Source of the DNA: Onchidella celtica
Lineage: Eukaryota; Mollusca; Gastropoda; Systellommatophora; Onchidiidae
Assembly: GCA_963931925.1 (NCBI GenBank)
Contig: OZ007572.1
Location: 19,859,543 to 19,923,542 of the forward strand
Direction: 5' to 3'
DNA length: 64,000 nucleotides
In this document: one piece after another, positions 22,600-33,760 of the stretch
Position numbering within the stretch: the first letter of the stretch is position 1
How the letters are laid out: every line of letters begins with the position of its first letter
The notes under the pieces: model-generated
What the model saw: only the letters and a program-made list of their open reading frames with translations
Told to the model about the DNA's origin: nothing
Database searches by the model: none
Translations under genes and position numbers: made by a program

Positions 22600-23469
22600 A
22601 TTCATTATGTCTGTTATCCATTTGCTCCTTTTTATTCTGACCATTTGCATGTCTTAATTGTCTTCCAGACTGTGTTTTGTGGTCCTGTTTCTCTCTCTTC
22701 TCCTCTTTCCTATCATTCTGTAACTTAACATTCTGTCTATCATCTTGGCTTTTCGGTTTCCTGGCATAATGTGACTGTTATCATGTCGACATGCTTTCTC
22801 TAAACCCAAAACTCAAACCTCAAAACCCAAACATCAGTTCATTATATCAGTCTGTCTTTATTCTCAACATGTATACATTTTAAGAGAAGCTACATTTGTA
22901 ATGTTATGAATTATGTAATCAATTTTTTGTTAACTTCTACACTGTTCGTTTTTGGTTTTATCTGTTCAATTTTCCAATTTTTTTTCTGTTGTTGTTTTTT
23001 CGTTTTTTTTTTCCTTGAAAAAGGTGTTGCCGAAATATCGGCCATTTTCTGTCTTCTCTTTTAGTTTGCGTTTCATTGTATCATTTGGGTATCATTTCTT
23101 ACGCGAGGCTTTGCTACATGCAAGTTTTTCTTTTTGCCAAATTTTGACCCAGTCTTTCAGAGTGTGATTGCAGAACATAGGAATATTAACCAGTCTCACT
23201 GTACAGTCTGGAAACACAGAATTTAAGCCCACATCCGACAAGTAGTCTCTTTATTTAGAAGTGCATTCATGCAGTCACAGTCACAAATACGTGCATGAGA
23301 AACTTGCATCCATATTTATTATTCACACTGTGTGAACATAATGTCAAAGTTAGACATCAAATTTAGGCCAAAATTGCACCGACCTTTCATAAGATATTGT
23401 ACATGTATTCTCTCTGAGTTCAAGCTCAGCACTGTGATCAAAATGCAGAGGCCACCAATCCATCTGCCC
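22600..23469. other. Intergenic region downstream of HROB, no gene seen
   Basis: Pyrimidine-rich and T-rich sequence. A roughly 40-base stretch at 23109-23150 (TTTGCTACATGCAAG followed by TTTTTCTTTTTGCC) also occurs near 13370-13405 in HROB intron 7, so it is probably a fragment of a dispersed repeat. Confidence 0.45.
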
Positions 23470-23634
23470 AATAATGCCAGGGTCGTCTTAACATCATCAT
23501 GGGCCCTTGGGCAAAGCAATAGGCTGCAGCCTGCCCCCTGCGCAACTACTCGGAAATCTGCATGCATAGGGCCCCCTAAACTCTATGGGCAACTGCCGTA
23601 TATGCCCATACGTTACGACGGCTCTGAATAATGC
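23470..23634. mobile_element. hAT-type MITE (149 bp) with perfect 8-bp target duplication
   Basis: Ends CAGGGTCGTCTTAAC (from 23478) and GTTACGACGGCTCTG (to 23626) are inverted repeats of the CAG-type usual for hAT elements. AATAATGC flanks both sides (23470-23477 and 23627-23634). The interior is GC-rich with GGGCCC palindromes. Too small to code for protein; it must have been moved by a hAT transposase elsewhere. Confidence 0.92.
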
Positions 23635-24067
23635 ATTTTGAGAACCGACAGTGACACCAAAAAATAAATACATGTAGATATATTGCACTATGACAATACA
23701 GTTTTGTGCACTTTTCTTAGAACCCTAAAAGATAATATAATAAGGTAGGCCGTTATATTATTATCAGCGCAGTGATGATATGATGACCTGTCAAGAAACA
23801 TTACATCCACTGCAGCTTAAGATTTCTGAAAATTTTGCCCTGTACTGTTACATTAGGTTATAAATAAATAACATCCTCTTTATAGCTAAAGCGATCCCCC
23901 AGAATGCAGGACAAATGGTGAATAAAGGGCAGCATGAAATTACAGAAGTTCATGAAAAAATGTGCCATAATAATACATGTACATGTAATAATATTGCAGA
24001 AATATTGTCATCGCGTTACCAATGATAAACCCATGACTGCAATTTCGCGGAAACAAACAAAAAATCC

Positions 24068-25540
24068 GGCAAACCGGTGTAGCAGGCCAGATTATACCCC
24101 CGCAAGACTATGCCCAGGGGTTAAACGGGCCTAGCCCAGAATATACCCCGGGGCATACTTTGGGCTAGGCCAGTCTATACCCCCCCCCCCCCCCCCCAGT
24201 CCAGATTATACCCCCTACGTTTTTTTTAAAAAGCAAGTCAAGACCACAGTTTATTTCAACTTTAGTTTAAATTGTTCATTATCACTGTCATCAGGGATCA
24301 TATTGAAGCATACCTTCTTAAGTCTTGTAAATTATGATACATTTAAGAGGAAATAAACATGCACTAAAAAGCATTGATATACAAAAGGTTTGAAAATCCA
24401 TTCAAATTGATATGATTAGACTTTAACACTAATTTTACTTGTGTCCGTTGGTATTATTATTGCTTTTGTTTTTTTTTTAATGATTAGTTGTCCATGTGTT
24501 AAACATGTATTGTGTTTTTTTGTTTGGCACCACTGACATATACTTAGTGGCAAGGTATGAAATAATTATAAGACTCATAAGTGTAAAGCCATGTGAATTT
24601 TATTTTAATTTTTAAAAATCAGAAATGTGCTTGATATGTCAGAACAATTAGATCTATACACAAAGTTACAATGATGCAAGGAGAAAAGGCCGGGAAAGCA
24701 CACACAGAGAAAAAAACAACAACATTTTAATAGCCCAACTGACAGATGGTGCAATCCATCATCCAGCAGCAATTAAAAACTTCACATAAAACTAAATACA
24801 TACTAAAATTTTTTCACATGATGAACTTAACCTGTCCAGATCCACTTGAAATGTTACAGAATGCTAACCAGTAATATAAAATAATAACAATAAGAACACC
24901 AAATCATTTTATTTACTCTTGAAAATAAAGAGAAATATCAATATCAGAATCATTATCATCATCCTCTTGGAATAACATAAAGATAAGGTGGAATATAAAA
25001 ATGACCCACACACCATTCTAGAATCTAAAAGCAGCAATGTGTGTGTTCCAACTATATGTATTGTAAAAAATGTGTTAAATCTTTTCAACTATCCAAGTAG
25101 AACTAGACAGAAAGCTTTAGTAAAGTAGCTTTGATAGCCTTGTAAACTGACAGATTAAATCCAGTGAGACAATAGTGCCTTTTAGAAAGTAATTATTGTA
25201 TGTTACGGCAAAAATTCGATGGATCATATTGCGTTAACATTTCTTGTTAGTAAATTCTTTGATAGCTTATTTGTAGAAAGATATACATATTGGATTAGTT
25301 TGCAGGGCACTTGAAAGATTGCAATTATGTGTTATAGTGAATAAAGGCATGTCACTTAAGGGTGAAATAAAATTTTAAAAACTTAATGTTGTATCCTTGA
25401 ATATTTTGCCTCAGTATGGGAGTATAATCTGGACTGGTGAAATATAGTTTGGCCTAGCCCAAAGTATATAGCCAAGGTATAAACTGGCCTAGCCCAGAAT
25501 ATACCCGGGGGACAAAATAGACTAAGCCACTTTAACCTCA
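24068..25540. mobile_element. Fold-back element copy A (short form)
   Basis: About 1.47 kb. Its left end carries a near-palindrome of about 46 bases (GGCCTAGCCCAGAATATACC and inverse) and a C run at 24181-24197. Its right end (about 25425-25540) holds the same modules in diverged form. The interior has no long frame. It serves as the reference for recognising both arms of copy B. Confidence 0.7.
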
Positions 25541-28500
25541 GTGTAGCAGGCCAGATTATATAATATATAAACAAGGAATGACCACAGTTTATTTCAATCA
25601 TAGTTTAGTTCGTTTTTTTATCACTAGTGTCACTGGGCGTCATAGTAATACATAGATTCTACATACATACGTTCTCGACTTCCGTAAATCATAATAGGGC
25701 CTACAATTCAGAGGAAAAAAACATGCATTAATATAAGTACATGTATTGATACACTACGGGTTGAATATCCATTCAAACTGATATGATTCAACTTTAACCC
25801 TCATTTTACTCACGTTCATTGTCATGTTGTAGTTGTTTTTGTAGTTGGTTGCCCATGAGTAAAATTTGCACCGTATTGTTTGTTTGGCACTGACATACAC
25901 TTAGTCGCAATGGATGAAATAATTAACGGACTCATAAAAATGAAGTCACTTTAGCGATTTTTTTGTGTGCAAATACACAGCTGTTAAATCCCTTGGCAAG
26001 GGACGTGTCAAGCTTAGGAAGGTAAAGACGGACAAGCAAGGTCTTTTTTATTTCTTTATTTCACTCGCGAGTGACATACCCTTATTCACTATAATATAAG
26101 TTCAATCTTTCAAATGCCTTGCAAACTAATCCAGTGTCTTAAACCATAAGGTACATGAAATGTATATCATTCTACAAATAAGCTATCAAAGAATAATATT
26201 TACTAACAAGAAATACTGCTAATGCAACATGATCCATCGAATTTTGCCTTAACATGTGTGAGAGGATGAACGACTTTCTATTTTTAATGTGCTTTCAATG
26301 TAACTCTGGTGCGTGAGTGAGGGACGGCCACTCATAGTAGTTTATGGACACTTGGCCGAGTACCATTAATTGGATTATTTCCCTTGTAATACTAGCGCGG
26401 GACCCGTTATTCACATCACGGTGAAAAGCGCGCATTTTGATTGGTCAGTTGGAAATGTTGACCACCGGGCTTCCAACTCTTATATCATGGCTTTAAGTTT
26501 CTTACAACTCGCTCCTTCGTTGTTATCCACCGACAGAAAGACGGGAACCCGAATTCATTGTTGAGAGTAGGCAATACCCTATCGGCACAAAATAGGTACT
26601 CATGATAACGTTTGTTATCAATGGAGATACGTCATATTAATGGACTGAAATATCCCACACAAATCTGGCAAATGTTGTTAGTCCTGACACTTTGAAAATT
26701 TATATTAAAACTATTACCGGGTTTCTGGTATAAGTAGTCAGTTAGAATTTTAGCAGCAAATTTCTACTTTATAATGGTACCAATTTCGTTGTACTTTGAT
26801 GCACATATCCTATTGAAATAATTGATAAGAGGGTCTCGGATTTAAAGTAAACCACGAGTTAGACGCATGTTATCCCCGATAAATCCAACCTGGGTCAAAT
26901 TTATTCAATTATTGCTGCAGGGGACGTTAGAGTAATTTCTGCAGTTTACTGGGATACCTAACTGACTTTTGTGTGCACCCTTTTAACCGTACTGTAAATT
27001 CGATTGTGTTAGGACCCTAACCGGTTATGTTGTTCGGCTGGACTCAATGTCCGAGCCTTTCACTTGTCCAAAACTGGACTACGTAATAGCTCTCTCGGAC
27101 GTCCGCGCTGGCTCATAAATAAGATGCGAGTTCGAGTGGTCAGCACACTCCATCAAAGACGCAGAGACAAGAGCCGACAGCACAGTGGACCTAGACCGGC
27201 GGCGGCCTGCCGTGGCGCGCCTCGCCCAAAACATGGCCTAGTCCAGTTGGGCCAGTAGCAGAGAAACTTTGGGTAAGTTGTAGACTATTATATTAGAAGT
27301 GACTTTAATTTGCGCACCCCCCCCCCTTTCGGGGATGCCACGTAGAGAATGTTGATCTACAGAGACCATTATGAGTCCGGCTCAACGGTAATTGCCATTG
27401 TCATTAGACGGTGCTAGATGATAATGATGGCTCGCTAACCAAGCTATCACGATTTGCTTGTGTGCATATATATAGTGTATGTGTAGCATTGCCTTGTTGT
27501 GGTAGGCAGTGAGGATTTCCTGACATGTTAATGTGGACGGCTTATGTTATAGCGAGCGGCACTATACACTTGATTGTATTACGGGTATTTGTGTACCTTG
27601 CCAGTACCACTATGCTATAGAGAGCAGTGTGATTGTGATTGCGTGTTTAGTGTTTAAGATGTGTAAGTAATTACATGTATTGGAGATGTATAATATTAGT
27701 TGGGCCTCACATGGGTGAGCCCCAGGATTGTTCTATGTGCGGCGGTGGATGAACAATGTTTCAATGAGTCTACACATGTTGCAATGAGTCTCGCCGACAT
27801 ACATATATATATATCATGTGCATGTATTATAGTTATCCAGATGTATTATGCTTCTATGAGTTTCGTAAGTGTGTGAAGGACAGTTTCATTTTAAGGAATG
27901 TACACATTACTTTATGTATCTAGTGGTGTGTCATACACATGTTAGCCTGGCGGCATAGCTCCGCGGCTAAGGTCGAAGGGCATGACCCTTCAGTATCGAT
28001 TGGGAAGGGAAGTAACCAATACAATAGCCCTGGGGCGGGTTAGTACTAATAATGGGAGTGGGCCTATGAGGATGGCCTGCATTGGGATGCAGCGTCTGTG
28101 TTATGGACGGTCAGTGGGCCATGTTGGCCACTGCGTTATTAAATGGAATGGCCACTCTGGATGTGTTGTACACCGGCTCAGTGGAGCGAAACTATTGTGT
28201 TCTTGCCCCTTCATTTGTTATGTCCTTCATACTTTGATTAGTACATTAGTTTATGTTGCCAGTGTGCTAGGAAACTCCTTGTGTATATGATATAGCCATT
28301 TGTAGTTGTTATTCATTAACCTTAGCGCTATTTTATTCCATGCATACATATCCAGTTGGTTATTGCTTAAATTCTATATTATGTTGTTGTTGTTTCATTT
28401 AATACTTAATACTATTACTATGTATGTCCACCATTGATTGCCTGATTAATGTTGTCATTATATCCTAATCATATTTTTGTCTTTTTCTCTTATTCCAGCT

Positions 28501-29412
28501 TATGGCTGGTTGGGCTTCTTTTTCTTGGTAGGGTTTTTCCTATGCCTTTTTGGTAGTGATACCTTTGTTAGGCTTTTTGAATAAATAAGATTGCCAGCAG
28601 AACCCTGTGTTTGTTAATCCTGTGTATCCTTAAGGGAGTTACTATTGAACCCACGCAGTAACCACATTAGCCACTCGTAGTTCACCCAACACATGCAATA
28701 GATCTAATTACTTTTTACAGTGCACTACTTTTGTCTCAGTGGACGTACTCTGTCAGTCTACACAACTGTCAAGGCTATTTCACTAAAGCTTTCTGTCCAG
28801 TTCTTCTTGAATAGTTGAAAAGATTTGACACACTTTTTGTATATATATAGTTGATATAAATTGCTGCTTATAGATTCTAGAATGATTTGTAGGCCTACAC
28901 TGCCGTTTTTACACTCCCTCTTATATCTTTGTATTATTCCAAGATGATAATGATGCTTCTGGTATTGATATTTCTCAGTTTGAATGGATACTCCACTCTT
29001 TTGTATATCAATGCATTTTAATGCATGTTTGTTTCCTCTAAAATGTAACATGATTAACAGCTAGGAGTCAAGAATGTATGTATGTACACCAATTTAAACT
29101 AAGGCTGAAATAAACTGTTATTACTATTTCCTCTAAATTATATTATGATTTATGGATGTCAAGAATGTGTTCATGTATGGATTAATATGATATCTGATGA
29201 CAGTGAGAAAGAACAGGCTGAAATAAACTATGGTCTTGACTTGTTTTTTTAAAAAAAAGTAGGGGGTATAGTCTGGCCTAGCCAAAAGTAACCCCGGGGT
29301 ATAAACTGGCCTAGCCCAGAATATACCCCGGAGGATATTCTGGGCTAGGCCAGTTAAACCCCGGGTATAGTCTGGGCGGGGGGTATATTTTGGCCTGTTA
29401 CACCGGATTTAC
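25541..29412. mobile_element. Fold-back element copy B carrying a 2.5 kb insert
   Basis: The left arm (25541-26240) and right arm (28745-29412, inverted) both match parts of copy A. Between them, about 26240-28740 has no counterpart in copy A and holds promoter-like, intron-like and poly(A)-like signals. The right end again has the TATACCCC/GGGGTATA palindromic modules. Confidence 0.7.
27005..28700 (+). other. Transcription-unit-like insert in copy B: TATA-like box, splice sites, poly(A) signal, no long frame
   Basis: In order: a GC-rich segment with CATAAATAAGA at about 27114, a purine-rich exon-like stretch (27125-27272) ending GGGTAAGT, a 1.2 kb T-rich intron-like region with CCTAAT branch-like sequence and TTATTCCAG at 28498, a short last exon and AATAAA at 28580. 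The longest frame (about 64 codons, from 27064) resembles nothing known to me. It could be a captured host or non-coding transcription unit, or a solo LTR, since LTRs also have a TATA box and poly(A) signal; the start TGTTAGG or TGTGTTAGG is compatible, but no target duplication was found. Confidence 0.4.
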
Positions 29413-32330
29413 CATGGACCATAATACATGTAATATGGTGCAAAACTGCAAATGGTGCAGCTGAGCCAGGTACCCCCATGTTAAATGAAAAAAAAGTACT
29501 AATTGTTTTCATTCAATTTTGAAGGAGCGTGGTGCGAATTGTTGTATTGTTGACATGGACGATAGGCGCGGACGTCGACAGACGGAATTTGGGGAATTGA
29601 ACTGTCTCGGTATCCTGTGCCTCGGGTATCGGTATGTAAAATCAACTGAAAAACAATTTTGTTCACGTCAAATACTGTAACACTGTTCTATTATGGTGCA
29701 CACTATTAGTCAAAGACTTGTCTTTCTAAGTTTTGCCTTCATTCGGTGCTTTTCTTTTTCGTCGGGACACTGATAACAACAACTGGCAGCATAAAAGATG
29801 CAATAATAAGATAATATATAAAATACAAAGCGTAGGTGTTGGGACACAATAGCCAAATCAAAATGAACAATCTAAATCTGTCTGTCTGTCTCTCCTTCTT
29901 CCTCTCTCTCTCCCTCTCTCTCTCTCACAGTCTCTGTCTCTCCCTCTCTCTCCCTAGTTGTATGTGTGTCGTCCCCCCTCTCTCTCTCCCCCTGTCTCTC
30001 TCTGCCTCTGTCTGTCTCTCTCTCTCTGTCTCTCTCTCTCCCTCTAACGTGCCACAAAACAACAATAACAACAACAAAACCCAAGCTTGTAAGTCGCCTC
30101 GTCTGAAGGGGCATGCAGCTGGCGCAGAAGATGAAAGGCAACGAAACGAAAGCAGAAAAAAAATATATTAGGGGCCTACTTGAATTTTGTTGTTTTCTAG
30201 ATAATTGGCAGTCATGAATTAAAGGATACAGTTCATGTGCGTCACAGACGGGCCATGTCACTTATAAAGAAAAACTGTTTGGGGGGGGGGGGGGGATATT
30301 AACAAAATCAGATGAAAAAAGAATGGGGACCAAGAGCATTTGGCTGAGGCGCCCGAGGAACCAAAAGAACTTTCCAGTGCAGAGAGAGAGGGAAGGAAAG
30401 AGAGAGACACAGAGAGAGAGAGAGAGGGTCGGGAGAGAGAAGTGGGTCTATCTGCAAAGCTCCACAGCACAGTGTAAGGTGAGTCACGAGAAAACTGAAT
30501 CGCTCACCATTAAGCACCCCTACCCTCCCTTTCTACATACCCGAGACAGTGAGAGAGAGAGAGAGAGAAAGAGAGAGTGAGGGAGGGAGAAGAGAGAGTG
30601 AGAGAGGAGTGGCTTTATTTTGCGAAGCTCCACAGTGGAAGGTGTGTCATGAGAAAGCTATATATGAACCGCTCACCACAAAGCCCCACCCCATCCCTCC
30701 CTCACGTCCAAAGACATGCTCGCAAGTACATTTTATCAGCTTTGTTTAATGTGTTGCACAGAATCTCTGCAGTTCAGGGTCGTCTCTTTGAATGTTTTAA
30801 GGGATAAATGCCCGTCCACTCTTTACGTTTCACAAGTTTAGACTAAGTCAGGTGTGTTGCTCACGTGAAATTTACTCTTAGCAAAAGTGATGGGGTGTTT
30901 CAAACCATGATGGATTACCTTATCTGCAGTGTTAAATAAGCTACAAGTACTTTGAAACCGTTCCTTACAAGGTGAAGTCTATGAGGATCTACGACTGTAT
31001 TTATTGTACAAGATGAGGAGGTAAATGTTCCATTGAGCAATCGTTTGACTGCCAATTTGTCAATGGTAATATCAGAGAGTATAGATTCTATGCTCTCTGG
31101 TAATACCGTAGACGTGTAAACCGTGTAATATAGTTAATGCTACCGTACAATAAATAATTAAATAAATAAACAAACAGATAAATAGAGTGATCTTGGGTGT
31201 GGGGGGGGGGGGGAGGGGGGCGGTGGCTTGTTAATAAGTTCCAGGCCTCTAATAAGTGTAAATTTGGTTTCTTGATCTTTTAATTTCTTTCTTTCTCTCT
31301 CTCTCGCCGCTCGCTCTCTCTCTCTCTCTCTCTTTCTCCCCGTCTTTTTCTCCTCTCCTCCTATCTCCCCCGTCTCTCTGTAATTCCACTTTAAATATTT
31401 TTACACAGAATGCTGAACTGTTGACTACCGCTGATTTCATCCTCGGCCTCCCCTTCTCCCACGCATAAGCCCCTCGATATTTTTCCAGGCATAGTTCAGA
31501 TTGTTTCGTTAGTTTTAGTTTGGATGCAACTAATAGTTTCAAAATACTGTGACGGTAATGTTCTGAAACGAAAGTAACACGGGCATTATGTCTAACCTTC
31601 CATATGGCTGAAATGACACTAATACTGATCAGAGGTGTTGGATTTAGAGACGAGATAGGCACTGTCGACTCTGCCTACGTACAACTTTATTATTGTTATT
31701 ATTATTTTAATCTTAAGCATGAACATACTAATTTTTGTTGGAGTCTTTGACTATAAAATACATAAATTTCTCTGTTTCATACCCGGGAAGGAATAGATCT
31801 TTAGATTTTGAGACAAGGTGAGCGTTACTGACGAAAATAATTAAATGGTTATAGTTTCTGTCATCGGCTGATTATACCCTTACTACTTTGATAATAATTG
31901 GCTCTTCTTCATAGTTTAGATTCTTTCATCGGCCAGTTTAGGCTGACGAGTGGAGAACAGAATCTCCAGCAATTTATACTTCCCTTTGTGATGGCCAATT
32001 GGCATAGAATGATGGTGGCTTGATTTAACCTCCCATAAAGTTCACCGCATTTATAGCTTATATATGATTAATACATTATGTAACTCACATAACTGATAAA
32101 GGGAAGGAATCCGGGAAAACAGCCGTATTTGAAGGGAAAAAGCCATTAACTCCCTTTTATTAAACAAAAAAATGTACCCGTTCTCTTCTGTTTTATCTTA
32201 TTCTGTTACTTTTTGAAGCCTAATAAAATGTGTGTACCAGTAAAAGATAAATAAAAAATAGGGGCACAACAAGTACAGATCAAGCTCCTTCAGAAAATGA
32301 ACCAATGTAACACTGTTGACATTGGCGCCT
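29413..32330. other. Intergenic region with CT/GA microsatellites, no gene seen
   Basis: CT-rich repeats at about 29880-30052 and 31284-31380, GA-rich repeats at about 30378-30430 and 30547-30612, and G runs at about 30281-30294 and 31201-31213. Two GA blocks are followed by similar text (a GCTCCACAG segment, then GTCA(C/T)GAGAAA), so 30378-30510 and 30547-30690 look like a local duplication. Frames here are repeat artefacts. Confidence 0.6.
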
Positions 32331-32546
32331 CCCAGCCGGTAACCCTATGGCCTATGGCAGTCCCACACTTAGGAATAATGTCAAGTTCACACATTGGAAT
32401 GGCATCATTCCTATGTAGATCTTCTGGTTAATGACATTGTGCTGACATCAGTTTGATGTAGGGAATCCAGCCCTATGGTAATCCTACTAACCTTACAGAA
32501 ATCCTATACAATGCTGCATCAGATTAACATAGGGATGCTGGCTAGG
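32331..32546. mobile_element. Small MITE, copy 1 of a dispersed pair
   Basis: Begins CCCAGCCGGT...CCCTATGG and ends CATAGGGATGCTGGCTAGG, an imperfect inverted pair. Most of its length matches the copy at 42788-42995, including TTTGATGTAGGGAA and GGTAATCCTACTAACC-like text. No target duplication was resolved. Confidence 0.65.
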
Positions 32547-32839
32547 CTTAGCTTGATTTTCTGTAGGATCCAGGTCTAATGGAAAGAGTTCCTGATGACT
32601 TTGAACTCTTACAATTCTTTGCAAACTGTCCCAATATTTTTTTTCATTTCTGGTTAAAAGAGTAAGCAATGGGGTCATCGATTGGTAACAGGGATAAAGA
32701 CAGGCTTACAAACTGGTTTAGTGTTAGCTTTAGGGATTGACTTTGGTCTGAATGTCCGGAACTCTTCCCGTTCCAATTATTTTGGTGCTGTGATGGCAGT
32801 GTAGTTGTTTAAAAAGAAAGCACAGTGCACTAAAAGCCC

Positions 32840-33760
32840 ACTGAAGTAATCTTAACTCTTTATTTTTTTTAAAAGTTCAATTAAATAGTATAATTTGATG
32901 CCATCTTTACCAAACATTTTCGAACGTTGTATTTAGAATATTTTACAACATATCCTTTGTGCGGCGTTTACTAAAATAGTTAGCTTTGTTTGCAAACCGG
33001 AACAAAGTGTAATCCTGCCTGGCTATCGCTTGTGGATATGCCTTAAGAAAGGGGAATAGCCGATCACCTCTTTGAATCTTCTAGCACAAGTTCTATGAAG
33101 CTTGCATTCATGAATTCTCACATGTAGATAGCATGCATCTTATTTAATTTAATGCACAGTTTTAATTTCTGGTTGATTAAGAAAATAACATTCTGTTACA
33201 AGCCTTTGAAAAGAGAAACACATGCAGCCCACCCGACCAACTGATGCCAGGTTTCACTAGTGTTCACAAATTATGTGTGATAAATGAGGTGGATGGCTTT
33301 TCCTTCATGTAAGTGATCAAAAGTATTTTGAATCATTTCATGTTCTAGTTTCTACAGAGGTCAAGTAACATTAACTCTTTGGTTTTTTAAAAGTTCACTT
33401 CACAGAATAATTTTCATGCCAACTGGACAATACATTTTCAAGTGAATGTTTTACAACATATTCTTTATCCAGCTGTTCCAGAAAAAAATGTGTAGTTTGG
33501 TTGGTGTTTACTAAAATAATTAGCTTCATTTGGCCAAACAGGAACAAAGCATAGTCCCGGTCGCTTGTGATTGTATCGTTAAAAAATGGAACGACATATT
33601 TCCACTTTGAATCTTCGCATGTAAGTTCTATGAAGCTTACACACATAAATTCATATATGTACATAGCACATGTTTTATCTCATGCCCAGTTTTAATTTCT
33701 GGTTGACTGACGAAATAACATTCTGTTTCAAGGCGGATAACCGGCTAAATGACGCCTGGT
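32840..33760. repeat. Diverged tandem duplication of about 350-400 bases
   Basis: Sequence at about 32850-33205 recurs at about 33370-33740. Shared blocks include TTAACTCTTT, TTTACTAAAATA, AGTTCTATGAAGCTT, CAGTTTTAATTTCTGGTTGA and AAATAACATTCTGTT. The copies differ by many substitutions and small gaps, so the duplication is old. No conserved reading frame. Confidence 0.7.

Larger units (their letters stand above)
24068..29412. mobile_element. Pair of abutting fold-back (long inverted-repeat) elements of one family
   Basis: The outer ends are inverse copies: CCGGTGTAGCAGGCCA from 24074 and TGGCCTGTTACACCGG to 29405, both running into modules built of TATACCCC, GGGGTATA and GGCCTAGCCC. A second left end (GTGTAGCAGGCCAGATTATA) starts at 25541 directly after a right-end-like segment, so two elements abut: 24068-25540 and 25541-29412. 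Subterminal DNA is also shared: 24240-24600 matches 25570-25960 directly; 24240-25170 matches 29215-28745 inverted; 25197-25350 matches 26240-26060 inverted. No transposase is seen. No convincing target duplication was found and the family was not identified. Confidence 0.75.

Noticed and set aside
27950-28010. tRNA-like A box (TAGCTCCGCGGCTAAGG)
   Set aside because: No B box at the right distance and no cloverleaf can be drawn.
27005-28700. Solo LTR
   Set aside because: Promoter and poly(A)-like signals fit, but no target duplication or convincing inverted ends were found; kept only as an alternative explanation.
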